Source: Bacteroidales bacterium (GTDB lineage Bacteria; Bacteroidota; Bacteroidia; Bacteroidales; UBA10428). From it: a stretch of 64,000 nucleotides of DNA. The notes under the pieces were generated by a model, which was given only the letters and a program-made list of their open reading frames with translations, did no database searches and was not told the origin of the DNA. A program made the translations under genes and the position numbers. Shown one piece after another: positions 27,492 to 36,862 of this stretch (positions are counted from its first letter, which is position 1; the number at the start of each line of letters is the position of its first letter). The DNA is taken from positions 1 to 64,000 of the forward strand of contig DATGXG010000019.1 in the NCBI GenBank assembly GCA_035299085.1, written 5' to 3'.

Positions 27492-28829
27492 ATGAAAAAA
27501 ATCTTTACCTCAATTGTATTTTTCTGTGTGGTGTTAATCGTTCTTGCCCAACCACCTGAAAAAATTAGTTTTCAGGCAGTAGTCCGCAATGCTGAAGGCG
27601 AACTTTTAAAAAGCACACCCATAGGATTCCGGATACAGGTTTTAATGACGAATGAATTCGGAGCGGCAGTGTTTGTCGAGACACAACAGGTGACGACAAA
27701 TGAAAACGGCCTGGCTATGTTGCAAATTGGTAATGGCACAGCTGTTACCGGCAAACTTGAGGATGTCGACTGGGCAAAAGGTCCTTATTATCTCAAAACT
27801 GAAATGGATCCTGCGGGAGGAACTAACTATAGCCTCACTGGCACTCAGCAGATCCTGAGTGTGCCGTATGCCCTGTATGCCAAAAATGCGGCTATGCCTG
27901 AAAATATTGTAAAATCTGATTCAGTTCCGGTGAAGGGAAATGTGCTGTATTTTGACGGAACAGGCTGGAAGCCGGTTTCCCCGGGGACTGACGGACAAGT
28001 TCTGACTATGGCTGATGGTATTCCTCAATGGAAGAATCCGGTTACCGGGAATGAAATTATTGAATTACACGAGCCGGTTTTAACAACCTCCTTTCCTGAT
28101 AACAATATCACTCACCTGATCCATCTGGCAACTGATGGCAATTATTATTATACATGCAATGGTGGTAATTATACCAATGGTAACATCAATAAATACACCC
28201 TTAGTGGTGATTTTATCAAGGCTTATCCTATTGCGATTGATATGAGGGGACTTATGTACAATAAAGCGGATGGCAATTTTTATGTATCGGGGTTTGAAGC
28301 TTCCACTGCTGAAAGAAATATTTATAAAATTACCAGCCTGGATAACGGAACCTTTACAAAAATACTGCCCAATTCTTACGACTACTACCAGTCGACTACC
28401 GCCATCAGTGATGACGGCGAATTTTATTATGCGTTCTACAACGGTGTGCTGAAAAAGTATAAATTATCAGACGGGACTCTTGTTGACACCTTTGAAAATA
28501 TTGAATCGGGCAGCTTGAATGGCTCGAACGGTGCAGTAGCAGTGGATGACCAATATTTCTATACCTGGGACCCGGCAACCGGTACCATTCATGTTTATAA
28601 ACTGGACGGAAGTTTTGAGAAAAACCTCAAAATTCCTGTCGGTAATTTCGGCTATTCGTTGTCCTATGCCGCCGGTTATCTCTTTGTTTCCATAGATGGT
28701 GTCCCCGGAACCTGGTATGGATATAATATACGCAAGATGATTAACCCGGCGAAAATAACACCTGTCGAGGCCAAAATTCAGTCTTCTCAATCAAGAGTAC
28801 CAAATGGCCCTGATACGGTTATTCCGTAG
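27492..28829 (+). CDS. surface protein with tail-fibre-like N-terminus and propeller-like C-terminus
   Basis: 445 residues. A signal peptide (1-20) is followed by a domain (about 22-140) with PEKISFQAVVRNAEGELL and SVPYALYAKNA, a module found at the start of many Bacteroidota cell-wall-anchor and tail-fibre-like proteins. A linker with FDGTGWKPVSPGTDGQVLTM leads to a repeated beta-rich region (about 195-430; THLIHLATDGNYYYT, GLMYNKADGNFYVSG, AAGYLFVSIDG) like an NHL or SMP-30-type propeller. No catalytic residues are evident. Second gene of a unit with the small sorting-domain protein. Stop TAG, 22 bases before a CACAGAG element. Confidence 0.75.
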   Translation: MKKIFTSIVFFCVVLIVLAQPPEKISFQAVVRNAEGELLKSTPIGFRIQVLMTNEFGAAVFVETQQVTTNENGLAMLQIGNGTAVTGKLEDVDWAKGPYYLKTEMDPAGGTNYSLTGTQQILSVPYALYAKNAAMPENIVKSDSVPVKGNVLYFDGTGWKPVSPGTDGQVLTMADGIPQWKNPVTGNEIIELHEPVLTTSFPDNNITHLIHLATDGNYYYTCNGGNYTNGNINKYTLSGDFIKAYPIAIDMRGLMYNKADGNFYVSGFEASTAERNIYKITSLDNGTFTKILPNSYDYYQSTTAISDDGEFYYAFYNGVLKKYKLSDGTLVDTFENIESGSLNGSNGAVAVDDQYFYTWDPATGTIHVYKLDGSFEKNLKIPVGNFGYSLSYAAGYLFVSIDGVPGTWYGYNIRKMINPAKITPVEAKIQSSQSRVPNGPDTVIP

Positions 28830-28850
28830 AATATTACACTGAGTTGCCAG

Positions 28851-28929
28851 AGCTATCACAGAGGACCAGGAAGTATAATAAGTGATTCTCTGTGGTTCTC
28901 TGTGCCTGCTCTTGTTTCCTCTGTGTAAT
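28851..28929. repeat. CACAGAG inverted repeat, copy 3
   Basis: Left part CTATCACAGAGGACCAGG, right part TTCTCTGTGGTTCTCTGTG and TTTCCTCTGTGTAAT. It separates the tail-fibre-like gene from the TonB receptor gene and can fold into a stem, so it may also end transcription of the upstream pair. Confidence 0.75.
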
Positions 28930-29037
28930 ACACTTCTAATATTTGCCCGTTTCACCCCCTGAATTTCCCATTTCATTCACTTCAATTTTCATCCGGGTTC
29001 ACAGCACCCTATTTTCGGGATAAAATTCAACATCCCG

Positions 29038-31158
29038 ATGAAAACCTTTACGTTATCCTTATTTTTTTTACCGGTTGTCCTGATCTTCAATTCCTCACCG
29101 GTACTTTCGCAAACCGTTATCCGAGGCAGCGTTTCCGATCAGAAGGACAATCCCGTTGCGTATGCCAGCGTAGCCATTGCCGGCACGTATGAAGGCACAG
29201 TAACCGACGATTCCGGCCGTTTTGAAATAAAGACAAAACTTACAGGTCCCGTTCAGATTACCGTCACTTCCGTCGGACTTGAACCGGCCATCATGGATAT
29301 TGATCCAGGCAAGCCGGTGTCATTTTTAAAATTCAGGCTTAAAGAGGCTTATGCATCTCTATCTCCCGCTGTGATTACTGCAGGAACATTTGCTGCAGGC
29401 GACCAGGGCAAGGCAGAGTTGTTCAAATCCCGAGACCTTGGCACTACAGCTGGTACGGCCGGCGATATACAGGCCACGATTGAAACACTTCCCGGCACTC
29501 AGCGTGTGGGGTACACCGAAGGACTTTTCGTACGCGGCGGTTCAGGAAGGGAATCGAAATACATTATGGATGGCCTTATTTTCCCTGATCCTTACTATTC
29601 CAATGTTCCCTCGCTAAAGCAACATGGACGTCTGGATCCTTTCCTGTTTTCAGGAACCACATTCAGTGCCGGAGGATATTCGGCACAATATGGCCAGGCA
29701 TTGTCATCGGTGCTTATACTAAACAGCCGGGGAATGGCTGATTCTTCAAAAAGCGGAGGTGGTATTCATTGCTTTGGGGGCAATGTGTTCCATACCCAAC
29801 GGTGGAACAAAGCTTCGCTGAATACCAATGTCAGCTATAACGACCTGAGCGTATACCATTCCCTCTCGGGTACAAGAACAAACTGGTTAAAATCGCCTCA
29901 GATCAAGGAATTACGCCTTGTTTTCCGGTATAAGCCCGGTAAAAACAGCATGCTTAAAATGTTTGCCGACGTCTCGGAGACTAAAACCGGGATCCGTCTG
30001 AACCACACAGAATCATTGAAGCCTGTGGATTTTACTATTACAAACCGGAATTTTATCTTCAACGGAAACTACACGACGTATCTGAAGGACGACCGGAGTT
30101 CAGTGTTTGCAGGAGCCTCCCTGTCGGGAAACTTTGATCATATCACTTATGCCGGCACACCCAAAGCACGGTCGACACAACTGGCCCAGGCAAAAGTTAC
30201 CTTCAGAAACAGCCTTACTAACGATATACGGCTCCTGGCCGGTGGGGAATACCTGGGAACGTTCCTCTATGGCCGGTCAGATACCATTCACTCCGCTGTT
30301 AACGACAATTTGCTGGCCCTGTTTACCGAGGCGGAGGCCACAATAAAGGATAAATTCGCATTACGGGCAGGACTGAGATCGGAATTTTCGCAATATGCCG
30401 GAAATAACCTGGCTCCGAGAATATCCCTGGCTTACAAGTTCTCCATGGCCAGCCAGGTTTCCCTTTCTTACGGAACATTCAACCAACTTCCCGACAATAT
30501 GGAAATGTTGTATAATCCACACGGGTTATCTCATGAAAAAGCATCCCATTATCTTTTCAATTACCAGTACCAACTGAACGAAAGGACCCTCAGGGCAGAG
30601 CTCTATTTTAAACACTACGGTACACTGCTGTCGGAATATGAGCCAGCGGTTGTCCTAAAGAACAACGCAGGTTATGCAAAAGGATTCGAGCTTTTTTACA
30701 GGGACAAGACAACCATTGAAAACCTCGATTGGTGGGTGTCTTATTCTTACTGCGACAGTAAAAGAAAAACAATCATTAAAAATAAGCTGGTCACTCCTGA
30801 TTACATTTCAGCCCATTCGGTTACAGTGGTGGGAAAGTACTGGTTTGCCGGTCCCGGTTTTATTGCCAGTGCAAGCCTGAGTTATTCGTCACCCCGGTGG
30901 TTTGAATACCAGGATGACAGTGAGGCCCGGAAATCATTAGCTATCCCGGCCCGGTATGGGATCGATATCAGCCTCATCAAACCGGCGCTGATATTACATA
31001 AGCCTGCCCTAATCTTTCTTTCATGGCAAAACATCACCGGCTACGACAAAGTGCTTGGCTATATGCGGATTCCCAATATGGATGAGCCTTTCAGTGTATA
31101 CCGGACAGAAAAACGAAGTCTTTTTATCGGAATTTTTATCAATATGTATAACGATTAA
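29038..31158 (+). CDS. TonB-dependent outer-membrane receptor
   Basis: 706 residues. Signal peptide (1-24), carboxypeptidase-regulatory-like domain (about 26-110, VIRGSVSDQKDNPVAYASVAI), plug (about 125-235, QRVGYTEGLFVRGGSGRESK and YIMDGLIFPDPYYS) and a beta-barrel ending in YRTEKRSLFIGIFINMYND. It is shorter than SusC proteins and lacks an adjacent SusD, so it is more likely a receptor for a siderophore, vitamin or small glycan than part of a Sus complex. The TPR gene begins 11 bases downstream and is probably its operon partner. Confidence 0.9.
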   Translation: MKTFTLSLFFLPVVLIFNSSPVLSQTVIRGSVSDQKDNPVAYASVAIAGTYEGTVTDDSGRFEIKTKLTGPVQITVTSVGLEPAIMDIDPGKPVSFLKFRLKEAYASLSPAVITAGTFAAGDQGKAELFKSRDLGTTAGTAGDIQATIETLPGTQRVGYTEGLFVRGGSGRESKYIMDGLIFPDPYYSNVPSLKQHGRLDPFLFSGTTFSAGGYSAQYGQALSSVLILNSRGMADSSKSGGGIHCFGGNVFHTQRWNKASLNTNVSYNDLSVYHSLSGTRTNWLKSPQIKELRLVFRYKPGKNSMLKMFADVSETKTGIRLNHTESLKPVDFTITNRNFIFNGNYTTYLKDDRSSVFAGASLSGNFDHITYAGTPKARSTQLAQAKVTFRNSLTNDIRLLAGGEYLGTFLYGRSDTIHSAVNDNLLALFTEAEATIKDKFALRAGLRSEFSQYAGNNLAPRISLAYKFSMASQVSLSYGTFNQLPDNMEMLYNPHGLSHEKASHYLFNYQYQLNERTLRAELYFKHYGTLLSEYEPAVVLKNNAGYAKGFELFYRDKTTIENLDWWVSYSYCDSKRKTIIKNKLVTPDYISAHSVTVVGKYWFAGPGFIASASLSYSSPRWFEYQDDSEARKSLAIPARYGIDISLIKPALILHKPALIFLSWQNITGYDKVLGYMRIPNMDEPFSVYRTEKRSLFIGIFINMYND

Positions 31159-31169
31159 TAAATCCTGTT

Positions 31170-31811
31170 ATGAAAACAACTATTGCATTCTTCTTTTTAG
31201 CGCTAAGTGTGTCACTCAGCGCCAGATCAACCGGTGACGCATATACTGAAAATATGCTGATCGCTAAAATTATGGCTGATACAGCCTCAACCGAACAAAC
31301 CCTGTTGCAGGCAGCCAACTATTTTATCCGCATTGGCGGTGTAAATACCGATCAATGGCTTCCTCACTATTATGCCGCATGGTGCTTTGCACGCATCAGT
31401 CACCTGAACCATGATGAGGATATTTGTGATAAGTGGGTCGACAGGGCACAGGAAGAAGTCGATAAGGCCTTTGACATGGCACCCGGAAATGATGAGGTCC
31501 TTGTAATGAAAGCATTTGTACTGCAGGCCCGTATGAACATTAAGCCCTTGGTACGTGGTTTCCAGTTTTTCCAGGAAACCATGGACTATTTCGACAAGGC
31601 CACCGGTATCAATCCGGCCAATCCAAGGGCTTACCTGTGGAAAGGGGTAAACCTGCTTCACACTCCCGAAGCCTTCGGCGGGGGCAAGAAAAGCGGATGC
31701 CCGCTTGTAAAGGAAGCCATTGCCCGGTTTGAAGCAGTAAGCGTTACCGATCCCATTGCGCCGGCATGGGGCTTGGAGTACGCGAGGGAAGTGGTGAAGG
31801 GCTGTGACTAG
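31170..31811 (+). CDS. exported TPR-like protein linked to the TonB receptor
   Basis: 213 residues. Signal peptide (1-19, SVSLSAR) then helical repeats with TPR-like spacing (THYAAWCFARISHL-type helices near 65-85, AQEEVDKAFDMAPGNDEVLVMKAF near 95-118, YFDKATGINPANPRAYLWKGVNLL near 143-166). Such proteins accompany some TonB receptors in Bacteroidota; the role is unknown, perhaps periplasmic scaffolding. The last codon GAC is followed by TAG, which begins the CATTGCGAT/GAAGCAATCTG inverted element. Confidence 0.72.
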   Translation: MKTTIAFFFLALSVSLSARSTGDAYTENMLIAKIMADTASTEQTLLQAANYFIRIGGVNTDQWLPHYYAAWCFARISHLNHDEDICDKWVDRAQEEVDKAFDMAPGNDEVLVMKAFVLQARMNIKPLVRGFQFFQETMDYFDKATGINPANPRAYLWKGVNLLHTPEAFGGGKKSGCPLVKEAIARFEAVSVTDPIAPAWGLEYAREVVKGCD

Positions 31812-31940
31812 GAGCCGTCATTGCGATGACCGGTTCCTACGGTCAGAAGCAATCTGCCTGCACAGGCAAAACATTAGAAAAAGCGGCGCCGATTTCTTGG
31901 TGAAGTATTTCCTGTGCGGGCAGATTGCTTCGTCGCAATA
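31812..31940. repeat. inverted element with CATTGCGAT and GAAGCAATCTGCCTG arms
   Basis: Left arm GAAGCAATCTGCCTGCACAGG at 31846-31866 pairs with the complementary right arm at 31911-31931 with one mismatch in 21; the outer arms hold CATTGCGAT and CGTCGCAATA. The left edge abuts the TAG stop of the TPR gene. The CATTGCGA...GAAGCAATCTG motif is a widespread intergenic repeat in several bacterial phyla. A solo arm lies at 17401-17438. Confidence 0.82.
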
Positions 31941-32011
31941 CTTTAGGGTATAATTTAAAACATTATCAAGCTCCTATTAATGACAAATTTTCGTAATTCA
32001 TTGTATACTAA

Positions 32012-32203
32012 TGAATAACCCTGAAAGGGTTCAATTTGAATAACCGCGGGTGAAACCCGTGGTACGGTGAACGATGACAAACACAACTCTGAAAGAGTTG
32101 AATTATGCATAATTTAAATTGAACCCTTTCAGGGTTCTTGTCTACTGGCATCACAATCCACGGGTTTCACCCGCGGTTATTCAGATCTCGCTACTTCGTA
32201 GCT
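32012..32203. repeat. nested-palindrome element (CCGCGGGTGAAACCCG / CCCTGAAAGGG)
   Basis: Six small palindromes lie in tandem: AACCCTGAAAGGGTT (32017-32031), CCGCGGGTGAAACCCGTGG (32044-32062), CAACTCTGAAAGAGTTG (32084-32100), GAACCCTTTCAGGGTTC (32121-32137), CCACGGGTTTCACCCGCGG (32158-32176) and GCTACTTCGTAGC (32191-32203). The second and fifth are reverse complements, as are the first and fourth, so the element is also a large inverted repeat. Within the 483-base gene-free stretch 31812-32294 this is the second element; the last 90 bases before the histidine kinase are unique. Confidence 0.85.
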
Positions 32204-32294
32204 TTTATAAAAGCCCATGGTTGTCATATCATTGGGTGATCTTAATTAGGGTTGCTTACTACTAATGACGATATAATTCTTAACTTGCCGTATC

Positions 32295-33326
32295 ATGCAC
32301 CATAATAAACCTAAAAGTTTCAGTGACAGGTGGATCCTGGTCATCGGCATACCGCTGGTAGGTATCGGCTTTCCGTTCCTTTTCGGGGCCAGACCGTCTG
32401 ATCCGAATTTCCTGAAATGGATGCTTGTTTCGAATGTTACATCCATAATTACCTGGTCATTTACACGGAATGTTGTAAGCCTGATCTGGCGTTGGTTTCA
32501 ATGGGAAAAGAACCCGGCCCTTCATATTATTTTCGGATTGCTCATGATCCTCCTTTTCAGCTTGTTTTGTTCCCTGCTTATCTATTTCATGGCCCGCTGG
32601 GTATTCGGCTGGGGGCCTGAATACTGGCACAACATGCGGCCTATCCGTATCGGTGTTTTCATTGTCGTCGCTATAGTTCAGCTCATTCATGAAGCCATCC
32701 TGCTTTTCTTTAAGTGGAAAGAGCAACTTACAAGAGCTGCCGACCTGGAACGTGAAAATTTGCGATCGAAGTTTGATGCCCTGAAAAACCACGTGAATCC
32801 CCATTTCCTGTTTAACAGTATGGGGACGCTCGCTTCACTCATCCGCACCGATCCAGTAAAAGCAGAAAAATATGTAGCTGAATTTTCAGGTATTTACAGG
32901 TACTTCCTCGAAGTGAACAGCAATGACCTTGTAACGCTGGGTGAAGAACTGGCATTCATCGATTCCTATATGTTCTTGCAGAAAATAAGGTTCGGGGATG
33001 GCTTCGAATACAACAATTCGGTTGAAAAACGATTTCACCCGGCATTTATTCTGCCCCTTACCCTTGAACTGCTCGTTGAAAATGCACTCAAGCATAATAA
33101 AACGAATGTTACATCGCCTCTTAAAATTGATGTGTACGTGGATGAAAAACGGAACCTGCTTGTTGTGCGGAATAACTTTCAGCCACGAATTAATCCCGAA
33201 ACGACGGGTACCGGTTTGAAAAACCTGGAAGAGCGTTATAAGAGTTTCGTCGGAAAGGATATTCATCATTTTACCGATGAAACACATTTTTGTGCCGAGA
33301 TACCACTGATCGGGGAGGAAAAATGA
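32295..33326 (+). CDS. LytS-type sensor histidine kinase
   Basis: 343 residues. Four predicted membrane helices (about 13-30, 42-60, 76-100, 118-138) with short loops and no recognisable sensor domain, a short coiled coil (about 145-163) and the His_kinase domain (PF06580 type): phosphoacceptor region NHVNPHFLFNSMGTLASLI with H170 as the likely site, and an ATPase N-box LVENALKHN near 256-264, then GTGLKNLEERY as the G-box. The kinase phosphorylates the LytTR regulator whose ATG overlaps its stop (ATGA). The signal is not deducible; neither neighbour (TPR gene or APC permease) is clearly a target. Confidence 0.93.
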   Translation: MHHNKPKSFSDRWILVIGIPLVGIGFPFLFGARPSDPNFLKWMLVSNVTSIITWSFTRNVVSLIWRWFQWEKNPALHIIFGLLMILLFSLFCSLLIYFMARWVFGWGPEYWHNMRPIRIGVFIVVAIVQLIHEAILLFFKWKEQLTRAADLERENLRSKFDALKNHVNPHFLFNSMGTLASLIRTDPVKAEKYVAEFSGIYRYFLEVNSNDLVTLGEELAFIDSYMFLQKIRFGDGFEYNNSVEKRFHPAFILPLTLELLVENALKHNKTNVTSPLKIDVYVDEKRNLLVVRNNFQPRINPETTGTGLKNLEERYKSFVGKDIHHFTDETHFCAEIPLIGEEK

Positions 33327-34078
33327 GAACAGTCATTATAGAAGACGAACTGCCACAGGCTGAACAATTGAAAAGCCTTGTAAAGGAAGTCGATCCTTCC
33401 ATCGAAGTGGTTGCTATTATTCAATCCGTTGAAGAAGCAGTTGAATTCTTTCAAAGAAATGCAATTGACCTGGTATTCCTTGATATTCACCTGGCCGACG
33501 GGTTGTGTTTTGAAATTTTCGACCGTATCACTCTCACTTCTCCTGTAATTTTTACAACTGCCTACGACCAGTATGCCATTGATGCCTTCCGTCACAATGG
33601 CATTGATTACCTGCTAAAGCCGGTAACGTTGCCCGACCTGAAAAAGAGTATTTCAAAATATAGGTCGTTTACCCGGCCTGTTGCCGATTATAATGAACTC
33701 ATCAATTCTATCCGCAATGCGGCGGCAGGATTGAATATGCACAAAAAAAGGTTCATTTCGCGTTCAGGCAAAAAGCTTAAAATCATCCCAACTTCAGATA
33801 TTGCTTATTTCTATGCGCTGGGTGGTGGTGTTTTTCTGAAGACTTATAAAAACGAAAACCTGCTTACCGATAAAAAAATGGAGGAACTTGAACAGGAACT
33901 GGATCCTTATGAATTTTTCCGCCTCAACAGGAAAGTGATTGCCAATGTTTCCTCCATCAGGGAAATGCTTCCGTATTCGAAAAGCCGTATAAAAGTAATC
34001 CTACAGCCCCCTTTTGAAGAAGACGTCATCATCAGCTACCAGAACGTGAAGGAATTTATGAGGTGGGTTAAGAAGTAA
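33323..34078 (+). CDS. LytTR family response regulator
   Basis: 251 residues from the ATG at 33323, chosen over the in-frame start at 33290 because GGGGAGG lies a few bases upstream and the ATG overlaps the kinase stop by four bases (ATGA). Receiver domain (about 1-120) with acidic pair ED at 7-8, phosphoacceptor D54 in VFLDIHLADG, T83-type switch (FTTAYDQY) and K104 region (YLLKPVTL); LytTR DNA-binding domain (about 145-250, FISRSGKKLKIIPTSDIAYF, then FFRLNRKVIANV). LytTR proteins bind paired direct repeats upstream of targets. The 3' end overlaps the end of the convergent permease gene by 11 bases. Confidence 0.94.
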   Translation: MRTVIIEDELPQAEQLKSLVKEVDPSIEVVAIIQSVEEAVEFFQRNAIDLVFLDIHLADGLCFEIFDRITLTSPVIFTTAYDQYAIDAFRHNGIDYLLKPVTLPDLKKSISKYRSFTRPVADYNELINSIRNAAAGLNMHKKRFISRSGKKLKIIPTSDIAYFYALGGGVFLKTYKNENLLTDKKMEELEQELDPYEFFRLNRKVIANVSSIREMLPYSKSRIKVILQPPFEEDVIISYQNVKEFMRWVKK

Positions 34079-35312
34079 ACCAGCTATACACAAGCCCCGC
34101 CAACCCGACCAATATCCCTGCCAATGCCAGTTTGCCCACAAACGGCAGTACAGCGGCTGAGAATATAAGCGACAACCAGGCCAGGGTTTTGGCTTTTCTT
34201 CCAGGAAGCAGTTTTATTCCTGCCGCTGAGCCTACGATATAGATGATGATTGCTGCGCTGCTGGGAATAAGGAGTGCCGTTTTCAGATCCACATCCAGGA
34301 AATAATAAATCCACAGCATGACCAGTGAACTGCCTGAAAGCATCAACAGGCTTCTGTCAGGAACAGAGGTTTTTGAATTTATATGAGTAAGCCCCCGCGG
34401 AAAGCTTCCGTCTTTTGCTGCTGCGTAGATGACCCTTGACATGCCTGCCGTATAAACATTCACGGTTCCAAAAATTATAAATACTGCTACCAATGATGTG
34501 GCTACGGCCCCATACCTGCCGAACAAATTTGAAAAAATAGCTGCAAAGGGTGCCACGCTGCTTCCTGCTTTATAAGCTTGTGTGCCAATGGTAACAACCG
34601 CCATGGCTATGTAAAGCAAACCGATCAGGATCACACTCCCCACAATACTCCGGTTAAAGTCGCGTTCAGGATTTTTAAATTCTTCCGCTACATTCGATAC
34701 GTTTTCATACCCCAGGTATGACCAGAATATCAGTGCAGCTACAGTGCCAATCGGGAGTATGCCATGAGGAAAAAACGGATGGAAATTTTCGGCCTGTACT
34801 TTTCCGACTGAAATAAAAATGGCACCGGCTAACAGGAAAACAATCGAAACCACTACCACCAGCTGGATATTGCTGCTGAATTTAATGCCCCTGTAATTAA
34901 TAATAAATGCAAGCAGTATGATCAGGGACGAAAAAACATACAGGCCCATCCTGCTGATAGGAAAGGCGAATGAAACATACGATGCAGCTATGAGCGTAGC
35001 TGCCGGTGCTCCGGCAACATACCAAAGGGCAATGAGCCAGGCCGTAATGGAAGAAATATGCGAACCGAAACTTTCCTTCGCAAAAGAATAAATGCCGCCT
35101 GATTCGGGGTTTCGGGCTGACAGCGAGCCAAAAGTGAATGCAAAGGGATAGCTTGCCACCGAAAGCGTTATCCAGGCTATCAATGAAGCTGGCCCTGCTA
35201 CATGCGCGGCGAGCCCGGGCAATACAAGAATTCCTGAACCCAGCACAGAACTCACGTATAGTGCTATGGCATGCCTTAGCGTTATAGTTTTCTGAAGGTT
35301 AGCCGAAGTCAT
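34068..35312 (-). CDS. APC-superfamily amino acid permease
   Basis: 414 residues with about twelve membrane helices. The first helix contains the unwound substrate-binding motif SSVLGSGILVLPGLAA (about 21-36), and NPESGGIYSFAKESFG (about 69-84) matches the conserved loop after helix 2. FWSYLGYENVSNVAEEFKNPERDF (about 194-217) is the helix 6 to loop signature of APC transporters. It should import an amino acid or amine by proton symport or exchange. Convergent overlap of 11 bases with the LytTR gene could give antisense interference between the two messages. Confidence 0.9.
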   Translation of the reverse strand: MTSANLQKTITLRHAIALYVSSVLGSGILVLPGLAAHVAGPASLIAWITLSVASYPFAFTFGSLSARNPESGGIYSFAKESFGSHISSITAWLIALWYVAGAPAATLIAASYVSFAFPISRMGLYVFSSLIILLAFIINYRGIKFSSNIQLVVVVSIVFLLAGAIFISVGKVQAENFHPFFPHGILPIGTVAALIFWSYLGYENVSNVAEEFKNPERDFNRSIVGSVILIGLLYIAMAVVTIGTQAYKAGSSVAPFAAIFSNLFGRYGAVATSLVAVFIIFGTVNVYTAGMSRVIYAAAKDGSFPRGLTHINSKTSVPDRSLLMLSGSSLVMLWIYYFLDVDLKTALLIPSSAAIIIYIVGSAAGIKLLPGRKAKTLAWLSLIFSAAVLPFVGKLALAGILVGLAGLVYSWFTS

Positions 35313-35404
35313 ACTTTTAAATTATACAAAGATATCGAATTCCAGCCGTTTTAATTTTTGAAACTACGACCCCCGGCATACAAAAAACACTATAGCAGGA
35401 ACCC

Positions 35405-36862
35405 TTAAAAATATTGCTTTTTAGCTTTTATGGTAAAACTTTTACCATCTGTGGTACCTGTTAAATAAAGCTCCGAGTTGCCGGGGTTCAGGTAGCCTGA
35501 TATGTTACCTAATCCGTTGCCCGAACTAATTACATTGATATTATAAAACAGGTATCCGGGAACTTCCGATCTGCCTAAAACAGGGATGTTTCCTTCCTTA
35601 ACAAACAATGACATCGTTCCACTCCATGTATGCTTGTACATAGTAACAACCACATTTGTCTGGTAGGTTACTTCACTGAAACTGAGAATTACTTCGTTAT
35701 CCTTAACTTCATTTATCGTAAAATAATCATCAAACTTGTTGCCTGAAGATTGATAGGTTTCATTGCCAACAGTAATTTCAAAGGAATTGAATTTCCCTAT
35801 ATAAAAGGGTTTCTGCGGTCCTAATGCTTTTTCAATCCTTTCCTTATCAGCCAGGTACTTTTTATGATAGATATCTGTCAGAATAGTATTAATAGAATCA
35901 CTTACCGGAGTCAGATCTGAATTGGCGAATGCAAATCGTCCATTATTCATGTCAAGAATGTAATATCCGTTTTCCCAATAAATGCTGTGAAAGTTGGCAG
36001 TAACCTGTTTGAATGTGCTGTCAAGAAGCGCATACGTTAATCTATCGTGATTTTTGGCAACCAGGTATTTGTAACATTCCGAAATACTTTCATAAACACC
36101 CGGATGAACAATCTCATTGAGCTTGTTATCATACACGATTAATTGATCATTGGCACGATTATAATACGTGATGTAATCAGGATTCGAGGAATTGTTGATA
36201 TTTGCAAGGGTGGGCCTGTCAAGGGGGCCGCTGATGCCATATAAATCAGTCCCTTTCCCAAGGTTAATACTCCCTTCAACGGTATCAATAAGGACTCTCA
36301 AATCCGAATCAAATAACCCTTCGCGACCGTTGTATGCTTCCTCACTACTCATCGTTCGCACCAGGATAAAATCCGGCCCTTCCATGCTTGCAAAATCTAT
36401 AGCATCTCCGAGATATTTCACCTTCCTGTTGTTCAGGTTTACATACGTGGAATAATAGTATCCGGATCCATTTTTGGTTTTTTGCCACCGATAGGCAATT
36501 CCCTTAAAATTTGACCATAAATCGATTGAATAATACCTGGGTTCAAGAATGAACTTGCCCGAGGGATCGATTATGCCCCAGGCAGCCTGACCTCCTTTAA
36601 TTACCGGATAGGTATATAAATCGTCAAGTTCTTCGGTTTTTGCCAGTTTATTGTCAAATCCGCCTTCTTTATAAATGACCCTTATCACTCCATACCCATT
36701 TTTTAACCAAATCAGTGTGTCTACGGCATCTGTCTTTTCTACATCACCTGTAACAGGATTCAATTGCAGTATGTACTTATTTTTAATTGCAGGCTTTTTT
36801 TCCTGGGCAAATGAACCAAAACAAAGAATCAGTGAAATTGTAAAAATGATTACTTTTTTCAT
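35405..36862 (-). CDS. secreted protein with WG-repeat-like segment
   Basis: 485 residues. Signal peptide (1-19, CFGSFAQ). Residues about 90-115 contain AAWGIIDPSGKFILEPRYYSI, which matches the WG beta-repeat consensus (WGyID..Gk.vi.P.yd), with weaker related units after it. The rest is a long beta-rich region ending in GNLSGYLNPG-like strands (actual NISGYLNPGNSELYLTG) with no sorting domain. No enzyme motif is evident. It stands alone between the permease and the DUF2934-like gene. Confidence 0.72.
   Translation of the reverse strand: MKKVIIFTISLILCFGSFAQEKKPAIKNKYILQLNPVTGDVEKTDAVDTLIWLKNGYGVIRVIYKEGGFDNKLAKTEELDDLYTYPVIKGGQAAWGIIDPSGKFILEPRYYSIDLWSNFKGIAYRWQKTKNGSGYYYSTYVNLNNRKVKYLGDAIDFASMEGPDFILVRTMSSEEAYNGREGLFDSDLRVLIDTVEGSINLGKGTDLYGISGPLDRPTLANINNSSNPDYITYYNRANDQLIVYDNKLNEIVHPGVYESISECYKYLVAKNHDRLTYALLDSTFKQVTANFHSIYWENGYYILDMNNGRFAFANSDLTPVSDSINTILTDIYHKKYLADKERIEKALGPQKPFYIGKFNSFEITVGNETYQSSGNKFDDYFTINEVKDNEVILSFSEVTYQTNVVVTMYKHTWSGTMSLFVKEGNIPVLGRSEVPGYLFYNINVISSGNGLGNISGYLNPGNSELYLTGTTDGKSFTIKAKKQYF

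Noticed and set aside
27492..28829. Trimeric autotransporter or phage tail fibre
   Set aside because: The N-terminal domain occurs in both, but no coiled-coil stalk, YadA anchor or phage neighbours are present; the T9SS context suggests a surface protein.
29038..31811. SusC/SusD pair
   Set aside because: The receptor is only 706 residues and the partner is a TPR-like protein of 213 residues with no SusD lipobox or fold.
31812..32294. tRNA, rRNA or riboswitch in the larger gaps
   Set aside because: I looked for cloverleaf-like arms and CCA ends and known aptamer motifs in the gene-free stretches; only palindromic repeats were found.
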